A DNA stretch of 64,000 nucleotides. Source: Aggregatibacter kilianii. Lineage in GTDB: Bacteria; Pseudomonadota; Gammaproteobacteria; Enterobacterales; Pasteurellaceae. The DNA lies in assembly GCF_003129965.1 (NCBI RefSeq), contig NZ_NRCJ01000014.1:1-64000 (forward strand), given 5' to 3'. Shown in pieces: positions 49,044 to 57,740 of the stretch (its first letter is position 1; each line of letters starts with the position of its first letter). The notes beneath the pieces were generated by a model, which was not told the DNA's origin, ran no database searches, and was given only the letters and a program-made list of their open reading frames with translations. The position numbers were made by a program, and so were the translations under genes.

Positions 49044-50168
49044 TTATTCTCCTAAATTCATTGTGATTTCCGACCGCACTTTTTCTTCTCGCTCTGTTTT
49101 CTCTTGGAGCGCTGCTTTGTGCTGCTCCGCCAGTTCCTGACGGCGGATTTCTTCCTGCGCATCCCAAGCATCATACGCCTGCACCACTTTGGCAACCACC
49201 GGATGGCGCACGATGTCTTTGCTGTCGAAATAATTAAAACTCAATTCTTCCACCCCCGAAAGCACGTCGATTGCATGACGCAAACCGGATTTTTGCGAGC
49301 GCGGCAGGTCGATTTGAGTAATGTCGCCGGTAATCACCGCTTTGGAATTAAAGCCGATACGGGTTAAAAACATTTTCATTTGTTCCACCGTGGTGTTTTG
49401 GCTTTCATCCAGAATAATAAAGCTGTCGTTTAAGGTGCGACCGCGCATATACGCCAAGGGCGCGATTTCAATGACATTGCGCTCCATCAATTTTTGCACG
49501 CGCTCAAATCCCAGCATTTCAAATAGCGCATCATATAAAGGACGCAAATAGGGTTCGATTTTTTGTCCTAAATCACCAGGCAGGAAACCGAGTTTTTCAC
49601 CCGCTTCCACCGCAGGGCGGGTCAACAGAATGCGGCGAATTTCCTGCCGTTCTAAGGCTTCCACTGCGGCGGCTACCGCCAGAAAGGTTTTCCCTGTGCC
49701 GGCAGGGCCGATACCAAAACTGATGTCATAACGCAAAATATTGTGCAAATACTGAATTTGATTCGGTCCGCGCGGTTTGATCAAGCCCCGTTTGGTTTTA
49801 ATCGTGGTGCTATAAACCTTGCTTTCGGTGCGCGATGGTTCGGCATCCTGTTGCAAAATACGGCTTTCCACCAGCGCCATGTGGACATTTTCTAAATCCA
49901 ATTCTTTGATCTGACCACGCACAGGCGCCGTTTGTGCATATAAATCACGGAGTAAATCCACCGCACTTTGCACGATTTTATGAAAATGCGCCGACGGATG
50001 TTCATCCTGCGGTTGTACGGTAAAAGTAAAACCGCGGCGGGCAATAGAAAGGTTGAAATGTTTTTCAATTAAAGAAAGGTGTTCGTCCCCCGCGCCGCAC
50101 AGCGAACGCAAACGCTCGTTATCTTGTGGCTCAAGCGTAAAGGTTTGGGTAAATTGTTCGGTCAACAT
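49044..50168 (-). CDS. ybeZ: PhoH-family ATPase YbeZ
   Basis: YbeZ is a PhoH-like ATPase that works with YbeY in RNA metabolism. The 374-residue product has an N-terminal KH-like region and a P-loop ATPase domain with Walker [14 protein letters not shown] (about 152-164), Walker [10 protein letters not shown] and [21 protein letters not shown]. The C-terminal tail is charged and Glu/Lys-rich. The gene faces away from flp-1, across 533 bases that contain the regulatory region of the pilus operon. Confidence 0.93.
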   Translation of the reverse strand: MLTEQFTQTFTLEPQDNERLRSLCGAGDEHLSLIEKHFNLSIARRGFTFTVQPQDEHPSAHFHKIVQSAVDLLRDLYAQTAPVRGQIKELDLENVHMALVESRILQQDAEPSRTESKVYSTTIKTKRGLIKPRGPNQIQYLHNILRYDISFGIGPAGTGKTFLAVAAAVEALERQEIRRILLTRPAVEAGEKLGFLPGDLGQKIEPYLRPLYDALFEMLGFERVQKLMERNVIEIAPLAYMRGRTLNDSFIILDESQNTTVEQMKMFLTRIGFNSKAVITGDITQIDLPRSQKSGLRHAIDVLSGVEELSFNYFDSKDIVRHPVVAKVVQAYDAWDAQEEIRRQELAEQHKAALQEKTEREEKVRSEITMNLGE

Positions 50169-50339
50169 CCTGCCTCAAAGAGTATGCAAAAAAGTGGCTG
50201 ACAATATAGCACAATTTGGGCAACGACGTAGCAAAAGCCAACGACATTGCACGGAAAAGACAAAATTGATTTATTGCAAATAATTCTCTTTTAGCAAAAA
50301 TGTCCTAATTTGATGTAGTTAAAAATAATAAAAGCACAA

Positions 50340-50368
50340 TTTATTCCCTAAAATAAATAGGGAATAAA
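50340..50368. repeat. perfect 11-bp palindrome in the flp upstream region
   Basis: TTTATTCCCTA (50340-50350) and TAGGGAATAAA (50358-50368) are exact reverse complements around a seven-base spacer, about 200 bases ahead of the flp -35. It could be a regulator-binding site or a hairpin ending minus-strand readthrough. The rest of 50169-50701 is strongly AT-rich with no open frame of gene-like quality. Confidence 0.7.
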
Positions 50369-50439
50369 TAATCCTATGTTTAAATCCACATATATTTAAA
50401 TGGCTTTTTTGTAATTAAGGTTAAAATTTGTAAATTTAC

Positions 50440-50455
50440 TGTAAAACCAATCACA
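50440..50455. promoter_or_regulatory. candidate CRP site upstream of flp-1
   Basis: TGTAA-6-TCACA differs from the CRP consensus TGTGA-N6-TCACA by one base. It lies about 110 bases upstream of the flp -35. Inference only; CRP sites of this quality can occur by chance in AT-rich DNA. Confidence 0.4.
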
Positions 50456-50563
50456 AAAGAAGAGGTTAGACCACTTACAAACACAAATATCATATTGTTT
50501 AACATAAATTTTTAGCAATCAAAATAGATAATAATACATAACGAATTTGTTCTTTTAAAAAAT

Positions 50564-50591
50564 TTGCATTTTAATTTTTCAGGACTATAAT
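50564..50591 (+). promoter_or_regulatory. sigma-70 promoter of the flp-tad operon
   Basis: TTGCAT (50564-50569), 16 bases, and TATAAT (50586-50591) make a near-consensus promoter. The start of transcription would be near 50598, leaving a leader of about 100 bases before the flp-1 ATG. This is the only strong promoter I see ahead of the operon, consistent with single-promoter transcription of the tad genes. Confidence 0.8.
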
Positions 50592-50701
50592 GCACCTCGT
50601 TTATTTAATTCCACAACTTATTAAATAAATGACATTAATTCTAAACAACAGAATTCTTAAATTTTATTTTCTACAAACAAAAAAACTAGGAGCATTAAAA
50701 A

Positions 50702-50929
50702 ATGTTAACTAAAGCATATATCAAAGCAACCGAAGCATTACGTTCTTTCAAAAAAAATGAAGCCGGTGTAACCGCAATTGAATACGGTTTGATCGCTATC
50801 GCAGTAGCCATCTTAATCGTTGCAGTATTCTATAACGGTGATGGCTTTATCAACACATTAAAATCTAAATTCAATAAAGACTTAGTAGGCACAATTAACG
50901 GTGCTGCAACTAGCCTTGTTATTAAATAA
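50702..50929 (+). CDS. flp-1: Flp1 major fimbrial prepilin
   Basis: Flp1 is the major subunit of the long bundled fibrils that give tight non-specific adherence. The 75-residue precursor has a basic leader ending at Gly22, followed by the mature start VTAIEYGLIAIAVAILI: cleavage by TadV between Gly22 and Val23, with Glu at +5 and Tyr at +6, the hallmark of Flp-type pilins. The mature 53-residue pilin has one hydrophobic helix and a polar C-terminus. AGGAG sits nine bases ahead of the ATG. A hairpin directly after the gene may hold back expression of the rest of the operon. Confidence 0.96.
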   Translation: MLTKAYIKATEALRSFKKNEAGVTAIEYGLIAIAVAILIVAVFYNGDGFINTLKSKFNKDLVGTINGAATSLVIK

Positions 50930-50954
50930 TAAAACTTAGTTTAACTTAATCTCT

Positions 50955-50980
50955 GGTTAGTTCCTTCAGCGGGACTAACC
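50955..50980 (+). terminator. hairpin between flp-1 and flp-2 (candidate attenuator)
   Basis: GGTTAGTTCC (50955-50964) and GGGACTAACC (50971-50980) form a 10-bp stem (one G-T pair) with a six-base loop, then TTGTTTACTTTAGTTTTC. It has the shape of a leaky intrinsic terminator right after the highly expressed prepilin gene and would give more flp-1 message than downstream message. Confidence 0.7.
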
Positions 50981-51021
50981 TTGTTTACTTTAGTTTTCAA
51001 TATATTTTGAGGTTACTTTTA

Positions 51022-51222
51022 TTGAATAGTAATCTTTCTTTTAATAAATTTTGTAAAAGTCAACAAGGAGCAACTTCTATTGAGTATGGATTGGCTGCGA
51101 TTGCAATGGCTGTACTACTGGTTGCGATATTAATAGGAGATGACTCTTTTATTAAGATCCTGACCGATAAATATTCCATCCTTGCCAGCGAAGTAGTCAA
51201 AGCCGTAGTCGGTACAAGTTAA
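51022..51222 (+). CDS. flp-2: Flp2 prepilin
   Basis: Flp2 is the second Flp-type prepilin; in A. actinomycetemcomitans it is reported as dispensable for fibril formation. I place the start at a TTG at 51022-51024, since GAGG lies nine bases ahead; an earlier in-frame TTG at 51007 has no ribosome site. The 66-residue precursor has the leader end Gly16 and mature ATSIEYGLAAIAMAVLL with Glu at +5. The unusual start codon should keep its translation low compared with flp-1. Confidence 0.88.
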   Translation: MNSNLSFNKFCKSQQGATSIEYGLAAIAMAVLLVAILIGDDSFIKILTDKYSILASEVVKAVVGTS

Positions 51223-51236
51223 TATGATGACATAAA

Positions 51237-51665
51237 ATGAACTGGCTTATTGGTATATTAGTAATTATCACCTTTCTATTATTAATCACTTTGTCTATTA
51301 CCGATATTCATTCGCGAATCATCAGTAATCGGATTGTCTTCCTTTTATTAATTACGGTTATCCCGCTCAGTTTATTAAAATATCAAACACTATTTATTGT
51401 TCCTGCCTTATGTGCCCTTGCAATTGGTTTTTTACTCTTCACGCTAAATGTCATTGGTGCCGGAGATGTGAAATTGATTGCAGTGTTGATGTTAATGATT
51501 CCCAATGACGAAATTTTTCCTTTTTTCTTTTTTACAACATTTGCAGGATTAGGACTAATTATTATCGGTTGGTTATTTTTCCGTAAATCAATTAAAGAAA
51601 ACGGCTTGCCTTATGGCGTAGCAATAAGCCTCGGCTTTATGACAAACCTAGTCTTATCAAATTGA
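51237..51665 (+). CDS. tadV: prepilin peptidase TadV
   Basis: TadV is the A24 aspartic peptidase that cleaves Flp1 and the pseudopilins TadE and TadF. The 142-residue protein is reduced to the core membrane domain of the family; the two catalytic aspartates are Asp23 (in ITDIHSR) and Asp77 (in the GxGD motif IGAGDVKL). It begins 14 bases after flp-2. Confidence 0.95.
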   Translation: MNWLIGILVIITFLLLITLSITDIHSRIISNRIVFLLLITVIPLSLLKYQTLFIVPALCALAIGFLLFTLNVIGAGDVKLIAVLMLMIPNDEIFPFFFFTTFAGLGLIIIGWLFFRKSIKENGLPYGVAISLGFMTNLVLSN

Positions 51666-51711
51666 TTTGATAAGCGATTACTTTACTTTATTAAAACAAT
51701 AAGGGTAAAAA

Positions 51712-52539
51712 ATGAATTATAGAACGCTCTTGATTATTTCAGTGCTTACACTGGCTGTTGGTATCGGCGGAATCATGTTCATGCCAACCGGTGGTGAGAA
51801 TACTGAAAATCAGCAAACTACCACAATAAACCAACCGGAACCGCAAGCGGAGAAAAAACCGGAGAAATTGATCCTTACTGCAGAACTGAAAAATGATGTG
51901 GATAAAGGCCGTTTATTGCAAGCTGAAGACTATATCCTCAATGAAATTTCTGTTGAGGAAGACAGTCCGTTAATTGCTAACGATTTGAGAGATGCTGTAG
52001 CCAAAAATGGCATTCAGGGATTACAAGGCTACTTAATGGCAGAAAATATGAGAGCCGGCTCATTTCTTTCTAATAAATCCATTATTTCTCCAAATGATCC
52101 GAGATTCTTTACTTCCAGTTTAGATCCGAATCAAGAAGTCGCTTACCGTGTTTATATTAAATCCGGCGATGACTATATTTTAAATACGATTGCAGGTGGT
52201 GATTATATTGCTGTTTATAGCCAACAAATTTCCGCAGACTCCCGCAATACTTATGATCGTAAAGACTTGGTAAAAGTGTTAGGCAAAGTGCTGGTTTTAC
52301 AAGCTAAAACCTTTTCAGCTCCAGCTGATGAGAACTCGCCTGAAGCAGAAAAAGCCGCTGATGGGATTCCAAATAATCAGGAATATGCCGGTTATGTGGC
52401 GTTAAAAGTGACTGCAGAACAAGCGAAAAAATTCTATTCACTGGATAGAGAATCAAAATTAGTCATACTACCTGCTGAAAATAATACTCAAGAAATTGAT
52501 TCACGCGGTGTATTTATCAGAAAATTAAGAGGTCAATAA
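51712..52539 (+). CDS. rcpC: RcpC (CpaB-like) pilus assembly protein
   Basis: RcpC is a CpaB/RcpC-family protein of the Tad apparatus, associated with the outer-membrane complex and reported to affect Flp1 modification. The 275-residue product has an N-terminal membrane segment (about 4-24), a Pro/Glu-rich linker, a SAF domain (about 55-125, with KGRLLQAEDYIL) and a C-terminal beta-rich region. It ends one base before the rcpA start. Confidence 0.9.
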   Translation: MNYRTLLIISVLTLAVGIGGIMFMPTGGENTENQQTTTINQPEPQAEKKPEKLILTAELKNDVDKGRLLQAEDYILNEISVEEDSPLIANDLRDAVAKNGIQGLQGYLMAENMRAGSFLSNKSIISPNDPRFFTSSLDPNQEVAYRVYIKSGDDYILNTIAGGDYIAVYSQQISADSRNTYDRKDLVKVLGKVLVLQAKTFSAPADENSPEAEKAADGIPNNQEYAGYVALKVTAEQAKKFYSLDRESKLVILPAENNTQEIDSRGVFIRKLRGQ

Positions 52540-52540
52540 G

Positions 52541-53923
52541 ATGCTAAATTGGAACCGTGCTTTTGGCAAAAAACAATTAGTATGCTATGCAGTACTCGGG
52601 GCGATGTTCTCGTTAAATGCTTACGCGCAAAACTTTTCTTTAGAGAAAGGCGCAACCCAATTAGTCCAAACTAAAGAAAAAATCGATACGATTTTCGTGT
52701 CTTCTCCAAATGTTGCCGACTATGAAATTTTAGACGACAACACCTTTATTATTTACGCAAAAGATGAAGGTAAAGCAGAAGTGACTGCATTTGGGGCTGA
52801 TGGTCGTCCTTTAACTTCTGATACGGTAAACGTAGATTCTGTAGTAACTAACATTGCAGATACCAACAAACAACTTAAAACCCACTTCCCAAATACGAAT
52901 CTTTCTGTGAAGAAAGTCGGTAAAGCCTATGTCATTGAAGGGAAAGCACGTTCTCAAGAAGAAAGTGATGAAGTCCGTCGTATCGTGGGTGAAGCTTTAG
53001 GTACCGGCAGAAAAGTAACCGAAACCAAGTTAGGTAATGAAAGTATTCCTTTCTTGGATAAATATAGTTATGAAGGCGTTGTTGACCATTCTAATATTAA
53101 TGACACAACCCAAATTAACGTGAAACTTACCGTTGTGGAAGTGAACAAAAAACTTTCCGAAGCGATGGGGATTAACTGGAGCCATGTTGCAGGAAGCGGT
53201 CCATTACTTGGCGGTAATTTCAGTGCAGCCGGTGGTTTTAATGGAACCCAGGGTGTGTTACGTCTGGATGCACAAGGTATCTCAGCATTTATTAATGCCT
53301 TAGATAACCAAAGCAATGGCAAAATCTTAGCCGAACCAAATATTTCTATGTTATCCGGTGAAACTGCCGATATTTTAGTTGGTGGTGAAATCCCATTTGC
53401 ACAACGCGACAAAGAAGGTTCTCCAACGATTATCTATAAAGAATTCGGTGTTAAATTGGCTGTTGCAGCTAAGTTGCAAAAGAATAATCGTATTCGTTTG
53501 ATTTTAGATCAATCCGTAAGTACCCTTGCCGGTAACTATAATTTTGAAGGTATTGGAAATATTCCTTATTTTGATACCCGTCGTGCTAAATCCTTATTTG
53601 AAGTGGCTAATGGCGAAAGCTTTATTATCGGTGGCTTATTCAGCTCCAACGATGTTGAAGGCATTAATAAAGTTCCTCTGTTGGGCGATATTCCTATTTT
53701 AGGCTCATTCTTCCGTAACGCTTCTACTAATCGTGAGAAAAAAGAATTAGTTATTGTGGCAACAGTAAACGTTGTTAAGCCGGTAGAGGAAAAAGACATT
53801 GTCTATCCTGACTTTGAACAAACAGGCACAATGGAGAGATTCTTCCATACTACTCCATTAAAAAATGTTTATCACAAAACATTAACGTCTAACTTCTTAA
53901 AAAATAGTGGGTTTATTCAATGA
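52541..53923 (+). CDS. rcpA: secretin RcpA
   Basis: RcpA is the outer-membrane secretin that forms the channel for Flp fibrils. The 460-residue precursor has a signal peptide ending NAYA-Q, an N-terminal N0/BON-like domain (about 35-160), and the secretin core (about 190-430) with VKLTVVEVNKKLSEAMGINW, ILAEPNISMLSGETADILVGGEIPF (read in two parts), VKLAVAAKL and the C-terminal PLLGDIPILGSFFR motif. It overlaps rcpB by four bases. Confidence 0.95.
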   Translation: MLNWNRAFGKKQLVCYAVLGAMFSLNAYAQNFSLEKGATQLVQTKEKIDTIFVSSPNVADYEILDDNTFIIYAKDEGKAEVTAFGADGRPLTSDTVNVDSVVTNIADTNKQLKTHFPNTNLSVKKVGKAYVIEGKARSQEESDEVRRIVGEALGTGRKVTETKLGNESIPFLDKYSYEGVVDHSNINDTTQINVKLTVVEVNKKLSEAMGINWSHVAGSGPLLGGNFSAAGGFNGTQGVLRLDAQGISAFINALDNQSNGKILAEPNISMLSGETADILVGGEIPFAQRDKEGSPTIIYKEFGVKLAVAAKLQKNNRIRLILDQSVSTLAGNYNFEGIGNIPYFDTRRAKSLFEVANGESFIIGGLFSSNDVEGINKVPLLGDIPILGSFFRNASTNREKKELVIVATVNVVKPVEEKDIVYPDFEQTGTMERFFHTTPLKNVYHKTLTSNFLKNSGFIQ

Positions 53924-54423
53924 GAAATTTAGTTATTACGGCCACCATCGCTTTGGCCTCAATTATTGCACCGACAACAACCTTTGCAATTAATGAACTT
54001 GTAAAAGACACCACAGTTGCTCAGCCGACAAAAAACAGTGAATTTAACCGTACTCAATTAGTTAATCGTTATGCGTTGTCGGACTACTCCAATGTGAGTT
54101 ACAGCAATATATATCAATCTGTAATCCGCGATATTGGTAGTAACCAACAAAAACAGGTAAATATTGTTTGGCGTGACGCTACGGCCAAAAAAGCGGCCGC
54201 AAAAATTCGTGCAAAACTGATTAAAGATGGCGTTAACGGAAAATCTATTTTTATCGAGAAAAAAGCGCATAAAACAGAAGTTTACCCAATTTATATTGAA
54301 GTAGCGCAAATTGCGGCAAAACCAACACGTTGCCCGGTTCGCAGAGGGGAGGTTGTGTTCTGGAACGCCAATGAAACCTCCTGTGCAATCAAAAGCAACC
54401 AACGTGTTCAATTGAAATATTAA
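53920..54423 (+). CDS. rcpB: outer-membrane Tad protein RcpB
   Basis: RcpB is found with the RcpA secretin in the outer membrane and has been proposed to gate the channel. The 167-residue product has a signal peptide (MRNLVITATIALASIIAPTT, cleavage near AFA-I) and two cysteines late in the sequence (CPVR and SCAIK) that may form a disulfide. The start overlaps the rcpA stop (ATGA), so translation is coupled. It belongs to a Pasteurellaceae-specific group; most Tad loci lack it. Confidence 0.88.
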   Translation: MRNLVITATIALASIIAPTTTFAINELVKDTTVAQPTKNSEFNRTQLVNRYALSDYSNVSYSNIYQSVIRDIGSNQQKQVNIVWRDATAKKAAAKIRAKLIKDGVNGKSIFIEKKAHKTEVYPIYIEVAQIAAKPTRCPVRRGEVVFWNANETSCAIKSNQRVQLKY

Positions 54424-54437
54424 TAAAAGGTATTTGT

Positions 54438-55559
54438 ATGTTATTACTGGATCAAGAAACAATTACAATTGACAGTGCACGTACCATCACGATTGTCTCG
54501 AACCGCGACAATATCCAAGGAGAGGTCGCACAGATCTTGCGTACTCGTGGTCTTGAAAATATTGAAATTATTAAAAAGGATTTTTTTGAATCATCTGACG
54601 AAATTTCATTTTCAGCAGAAGACACTGTTGGTGTAATTATTGATATCACTCACGAAACCAATGTAAAAACCATTGTTGAGCGTGTTTTTAGTGCCGTTCC
54701 ACAAAATGTATGGTGCTGTGTTATTGGTGATAGCGACTCAATCTCTTTATCACAAAAACTCTTAGAAGAAGGCATCCTTTACTTCAATTCACACTCCCAA
54801 TTAAGCCAAATGGTTGAAAAAATCATTTCTGGTGTGAATGTTCCCAGAGTAAGAGACACAGTAAAAATTGCCGTATTAAGTTGTAAAGGCGGTATTGGCG
54901 CGAGTTTAATTAGTTCGCATATTGCTAATGAAATTGTAGTAAATAAAAAAATTCCTGTTTTACTAGCGCAAGGTCCAAACGGTTCCCAAGATCTTGATTT
55001 ATTGTTTGATAAAAAGATTGCCGGAAGTGTCGTTGAATACGCATTAAACCTTGATTTGTACAATGGCAATCTATTTGAATTGACACCGGCAAGCACGGAG
55101 AAATATAACTTTATCATCTATGATCAGCCAATCTATAACGTTAAAAAAGATAACTTTGTAAATTTCTTAGAAAGCTATAATAGTTTTGTTTTAGTTGTAG
55201 AAAGAAAAATTGGGTCACTGCGTTTAGCTAAACAATTCCTAGACGAATGTGAACGAGTTCGTAGCACAACAGGCAAGCCGATTCGTACCTTTATTTGTAT
55301 TTCTGATAGCCGGATGGAAACATCTAAATTAATGGCTAAAAAGGATATTGAAACTCTAATTGGCTCACAAGTAGATGCTGTCATCCCATTTGTGAAAGAT
55401 ACAAATACAAAGACAGTATTAGGTATTAATTTAGGTCGTAATGGTAAGAAAGAAATGAATTCGCTTATGCTGAAAGTTATCGGTGCTGTATCCCGTAACA
55501 GCAAACCAAAAGAAAAGCAAAGTTCACTTTCTTCATTTTTTGCAAAACTCATTAAATAA
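54438..55559 (+). CDS. tadZ: TadZ, MinD/ParA-like localisation protein
   Basis: TadZ places the Tad apparatus at the cell pole. The 373-residue protein has an N-terminal receiver-like domain without a full phosphoacceptor set (about 1-125) and an atypical ParA/MinD ATPase domain (about 140-350). Its Walker A reads CKGGIGAS (Lys150 onward): the signature lysine at the start is kept but the usual GKT lysine is missing, which is typical for TadZ and suggests weak or no ATP hydrolysis. It lies 14 bases after rcpB. Confidence 0.92.
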   Translation: MLLLDQETITIDSARTITIVSNRDNIQGEVAQILRTRGLENIEIIKKDFFESSDEISFSAEDTVGVIIDITHETNVKTIVERVFSAVPQNVWCCVIGDSDSISLSQKLLEEGILYFNSHSQLSQMVEKIISGVNVPRVRDTVKIAVLSCKGGIGASLISSHIANEIVVNKKIPVLLAQGPNGSQDLDLLFDKKIAGSVVEYALNLDLYNGNLFELTPASTEKYNFIIYDQPIYNVKKDNFVNFLESYNSFVLVVERKIGSLRLAKQFLDECERVRSTTGKPIRTFICISDSRMETSKLMAKKDIETLIGSQVDAVIPFVKDTNTKTVLGINLGRNGKKEMNSLMLKVIGAVSRNSKPKEKQSSLSSFFAKLIK

Positions 55560-55575
55560 TAAGTAGTGACTACAC

Positions 55576-56856
55576 ATGCTGACCAAAGAACAACAAATAT
55601 TCTTTAGAACAGAAGTACTCAGCAATCTTGATATAGAAAAGATTGATGAACTTCAAAGTGAAAGAAACTTACTGGTAAACGAACTGGTTCAGATTGTTAA
55701 TCGTGTCTCTAATAAAAGCGGCACTTACTTAACTTCTGCCGACACATTAGTGATGGCAGAGATTGTTGCTGATGAGATTGAAGGTTATGGACCATTACGT
55801 GATCTCATGGCTGATGATACCGTCAATGATATTCTAGTGAACGGTCCTGACGATGTCTGGATTGAACGTGCGGGTATCTTAGAAAAAACCAATAAAACTT
55901 TTGTAAGTAATGAGCAATTAACCGATATTGCGAAACGTCTGGTTGCTCGCGTTGGTCGTCGCATTGATGACGGAAGTCCTTTAGTTGACTCCCGTCTTCC
56001 GGACGGTAGCCGTTTAAACGTGGTTATTGCGCCAATCGCATTAGATGGTACATCGATTTCAATTCGTAAATTCAGTAAGAATAAGAAAACACTACAAGAA
56101 CTTGTAAACTTCGGCTCAATGACTCGTGAAATGGCAAATTTTTTGATTATTGCTGCCAGATCACGAGTAAACATTATTGTGTCCGGTGGTACAGGTTCCG
56201 GTAAAACAACCTTACTTAATGCATTATCTAATTATATTTCCCATAGCGAGCGGGTTATTACGTTAGAAGATACGGCAGAATTACGATTAGAACAGCCACA
56301 TGTAGTGCGTTTAGAAACCCGTCTTGCCGGTGTTGAAAAAACAGGCGAAGTTAGTATGCAGGATTTGGTAATCAATGCCTTACGTATGCGTCCGGAACGT
56401 ATTATTGTGGGTGAGTGTCGTGGCGGTGAGGCATTCCAAATGCTACAAGCGATGAATACCGGTCACGATGGTTCTATGTCAACCCTGCACGCCAATAGTC
56501 CACGCGATGCAACCTCTCGTTTAGAGAGTATGGTGATGATGTCTAATGCGACATTACCTTTAGAGGCAATTCGCCGAAACATTGCTTCGGCAGTTAACAT
56601 TATTGTTCAAGCCTCCCGTTTAAATGATGGTTCAAGAAAAATTATGAATATCACTGAAATAATGGGAATGGAAAATGGACAAATCGTTTTACAGGATATT
56701 TTTTCCTATAAAGCAAGTAAATATCGTGATAAGAACGGTAAAATTCTTGGAGAATTTGTTAATCATGGTTTATTAACCCGTTCTGTCGTTTTCCAAAATG
56801 CACAAGTATTTAATCTAAGTGCCGAATTACAAAGTATTTTCGGAGAGGTTGAATAA
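55576..56856 (+). CDS. tadA: TadA, secretion ATPase of the Flp pilus
   Basis: TadA is the hexameric type II/IV secretion ATPase that drives assembly. The 426-residue protein has the N-terminal domain and the ATPase core with Walker A GGTGSGKTTLLN (about 204-215), the Asp box around LEDTAELRLEQPHVVRLETR (about 235-254), Walker B RIIVGECRGGEAFQML (about 275-290) and the His box TGHDGSMSTLHANSP (about 295-309). It ends where tadB begins (ATG overlap of one base at 56856). Confidence 0.97.
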   Translation: MLTKEQQIFFRTEVLSNLDIEKIDELQSERNLLVNELVQIVNRVSNKSGTYLTSADTLVMAEIVADEIEGYGPLRDLMADDTVNDILVNGPDDVWIERAGILEKTNKTFVSNEQLTDIAKRLVARVGRRIDDGSPLVDSRLPDGSRLNVVIAPIALDGTSISIRKFSKNKKTLQELVNFGSMTREMANFLIIAARSRVNIIVSGGTGSGKTTLLNALSNYISHSERVITLEDTAELRLEQPHVVRLETRLAGVEKTGEVSMQDLVINALRMRPERIIVGECRGGEAFQMLQAMNTGHDGSMSTLHANSPRDATSRLESMVMMSNATLPLEAIRRNIASAVNIIVQASRLNDGSRKIMNITEIMGMENGQIVLQDIFSYKASKYRDKNGKILGEFVNHGLLTRSVVFQNAQVFNLSAELQSIFGEVE

Positions 56857-57740
56857 TGGATTATTTGTTCTATGCCGTGCTATCTATGGGGGCGCTATTA
56901 TTAATAGCTACCTTACGTAGTTGGTTTTCGACCAAAAGGAAAATTAACCAATATGATGCTTCCATTAGTAAAACCGCAAGTTTTATTAAGGGAGTTAAAA
57001 GCAGAGTTATCCTATGGTATTACTATTTTACCGGTGGAGATAAGAAAAATTTAATTCGTAATATTGTTATAAGCTGTCTGGCATTTTTTACACTATTTAT
57101 AATTAATGTTGCTTATGTTCATGTAGATAGATTAGTTTTCTGCTTATTCTTTACTGTTGGTTTTCTTTTATTTGTTTGGAAGCTTGGGCAACATCGCAAT
57201 AGAAAAACATTTAATGCTATGTTTCCTGAAGTAATTCAAATCCTGAATGCAGCAGCAACATCCGGTGCCGGTTTATTGCAAGCACTAGAACGTTGTGGCA
57301 AAGATCTAACCGGTCAACTGGGAGAAGAATTCAAAAACATTCATAAACGCCTTGCTATAGGTGAAGATCCAATGACTGTTTTTGAAGATAGCTATAGCCG
57401 TTATCCATATAAGGAATTTTATTTTTTCATTACTATCGTTCGTACTAACCTGAGTAAAGGGGGACAAATTAGAGAGGTAATTTCACGATTAGGTCGTGTA
57501 ATTGCCGATAGTAATAAGATGGAAAAGAAAAAGAAGGCAATGACATCTGAAGCTCGGATGTCAGCAATAATCGTAGCTTGTTTCCCGGTTGGTTTTTTCT
57601 TTTTCATGCAGTTTTCCATGCCTGAGAATTTTGATTTCTTAATTAATGATCCGAGTGGTAGGTACGTCTTGTACTATGTTTTCGGAAGCGAACTTTTCGG
57701 TATGGGAATCATTTGGTGGTTAATGAGGAAGTCGACATGA
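56856..57740 (+). CDS. tadB: TadB, inner-membrane platform protein
   Basis: TadB is one of two GspF-like platform proteins that link the TadA motor to the growing fibril. The 294-residue product has N-terminal membrane segments, a cytoplasmic T2SSF domain (about 120-240, with GAGLLQALERCGKDLTGQLG and LSKGGQIREVISRLG) and C-terminal membrane segments (about 245-265 and 270-290). It overlaps tadA by one base and tadC by four. Confidence 0.95.
   Translation: MDYLFYAVLSMGALLLIATLRSWFSTKRKINQYDASISKTASFIKGVKSRVILWYYYFTGGDKKNLIRNIVISCLAFFTLFIINVAYVHVDRLVFCLFFTVGFLLFVWKLGQHRNRKTFNAMFPEVIQILNAAATSGAGLLQALERCGKDLTGQLGEEFKNIHKRLAIGEDPMTVFEDSYSRYPYKEFYFFITIVRTNLSKGGQIREVISRLGRVIADSNKMEKKKKAMTSEARMSAIIVACFPVGFFFFMQFSMPENFDFLINDPSGRYVLYYVFGSELFGMGIIWWLMRKST

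Noticed and set aside
54058-54462. 134-codon frame antisense to rcpB
   Set aside because: Shadow of rcpB; no supporting start or homology.
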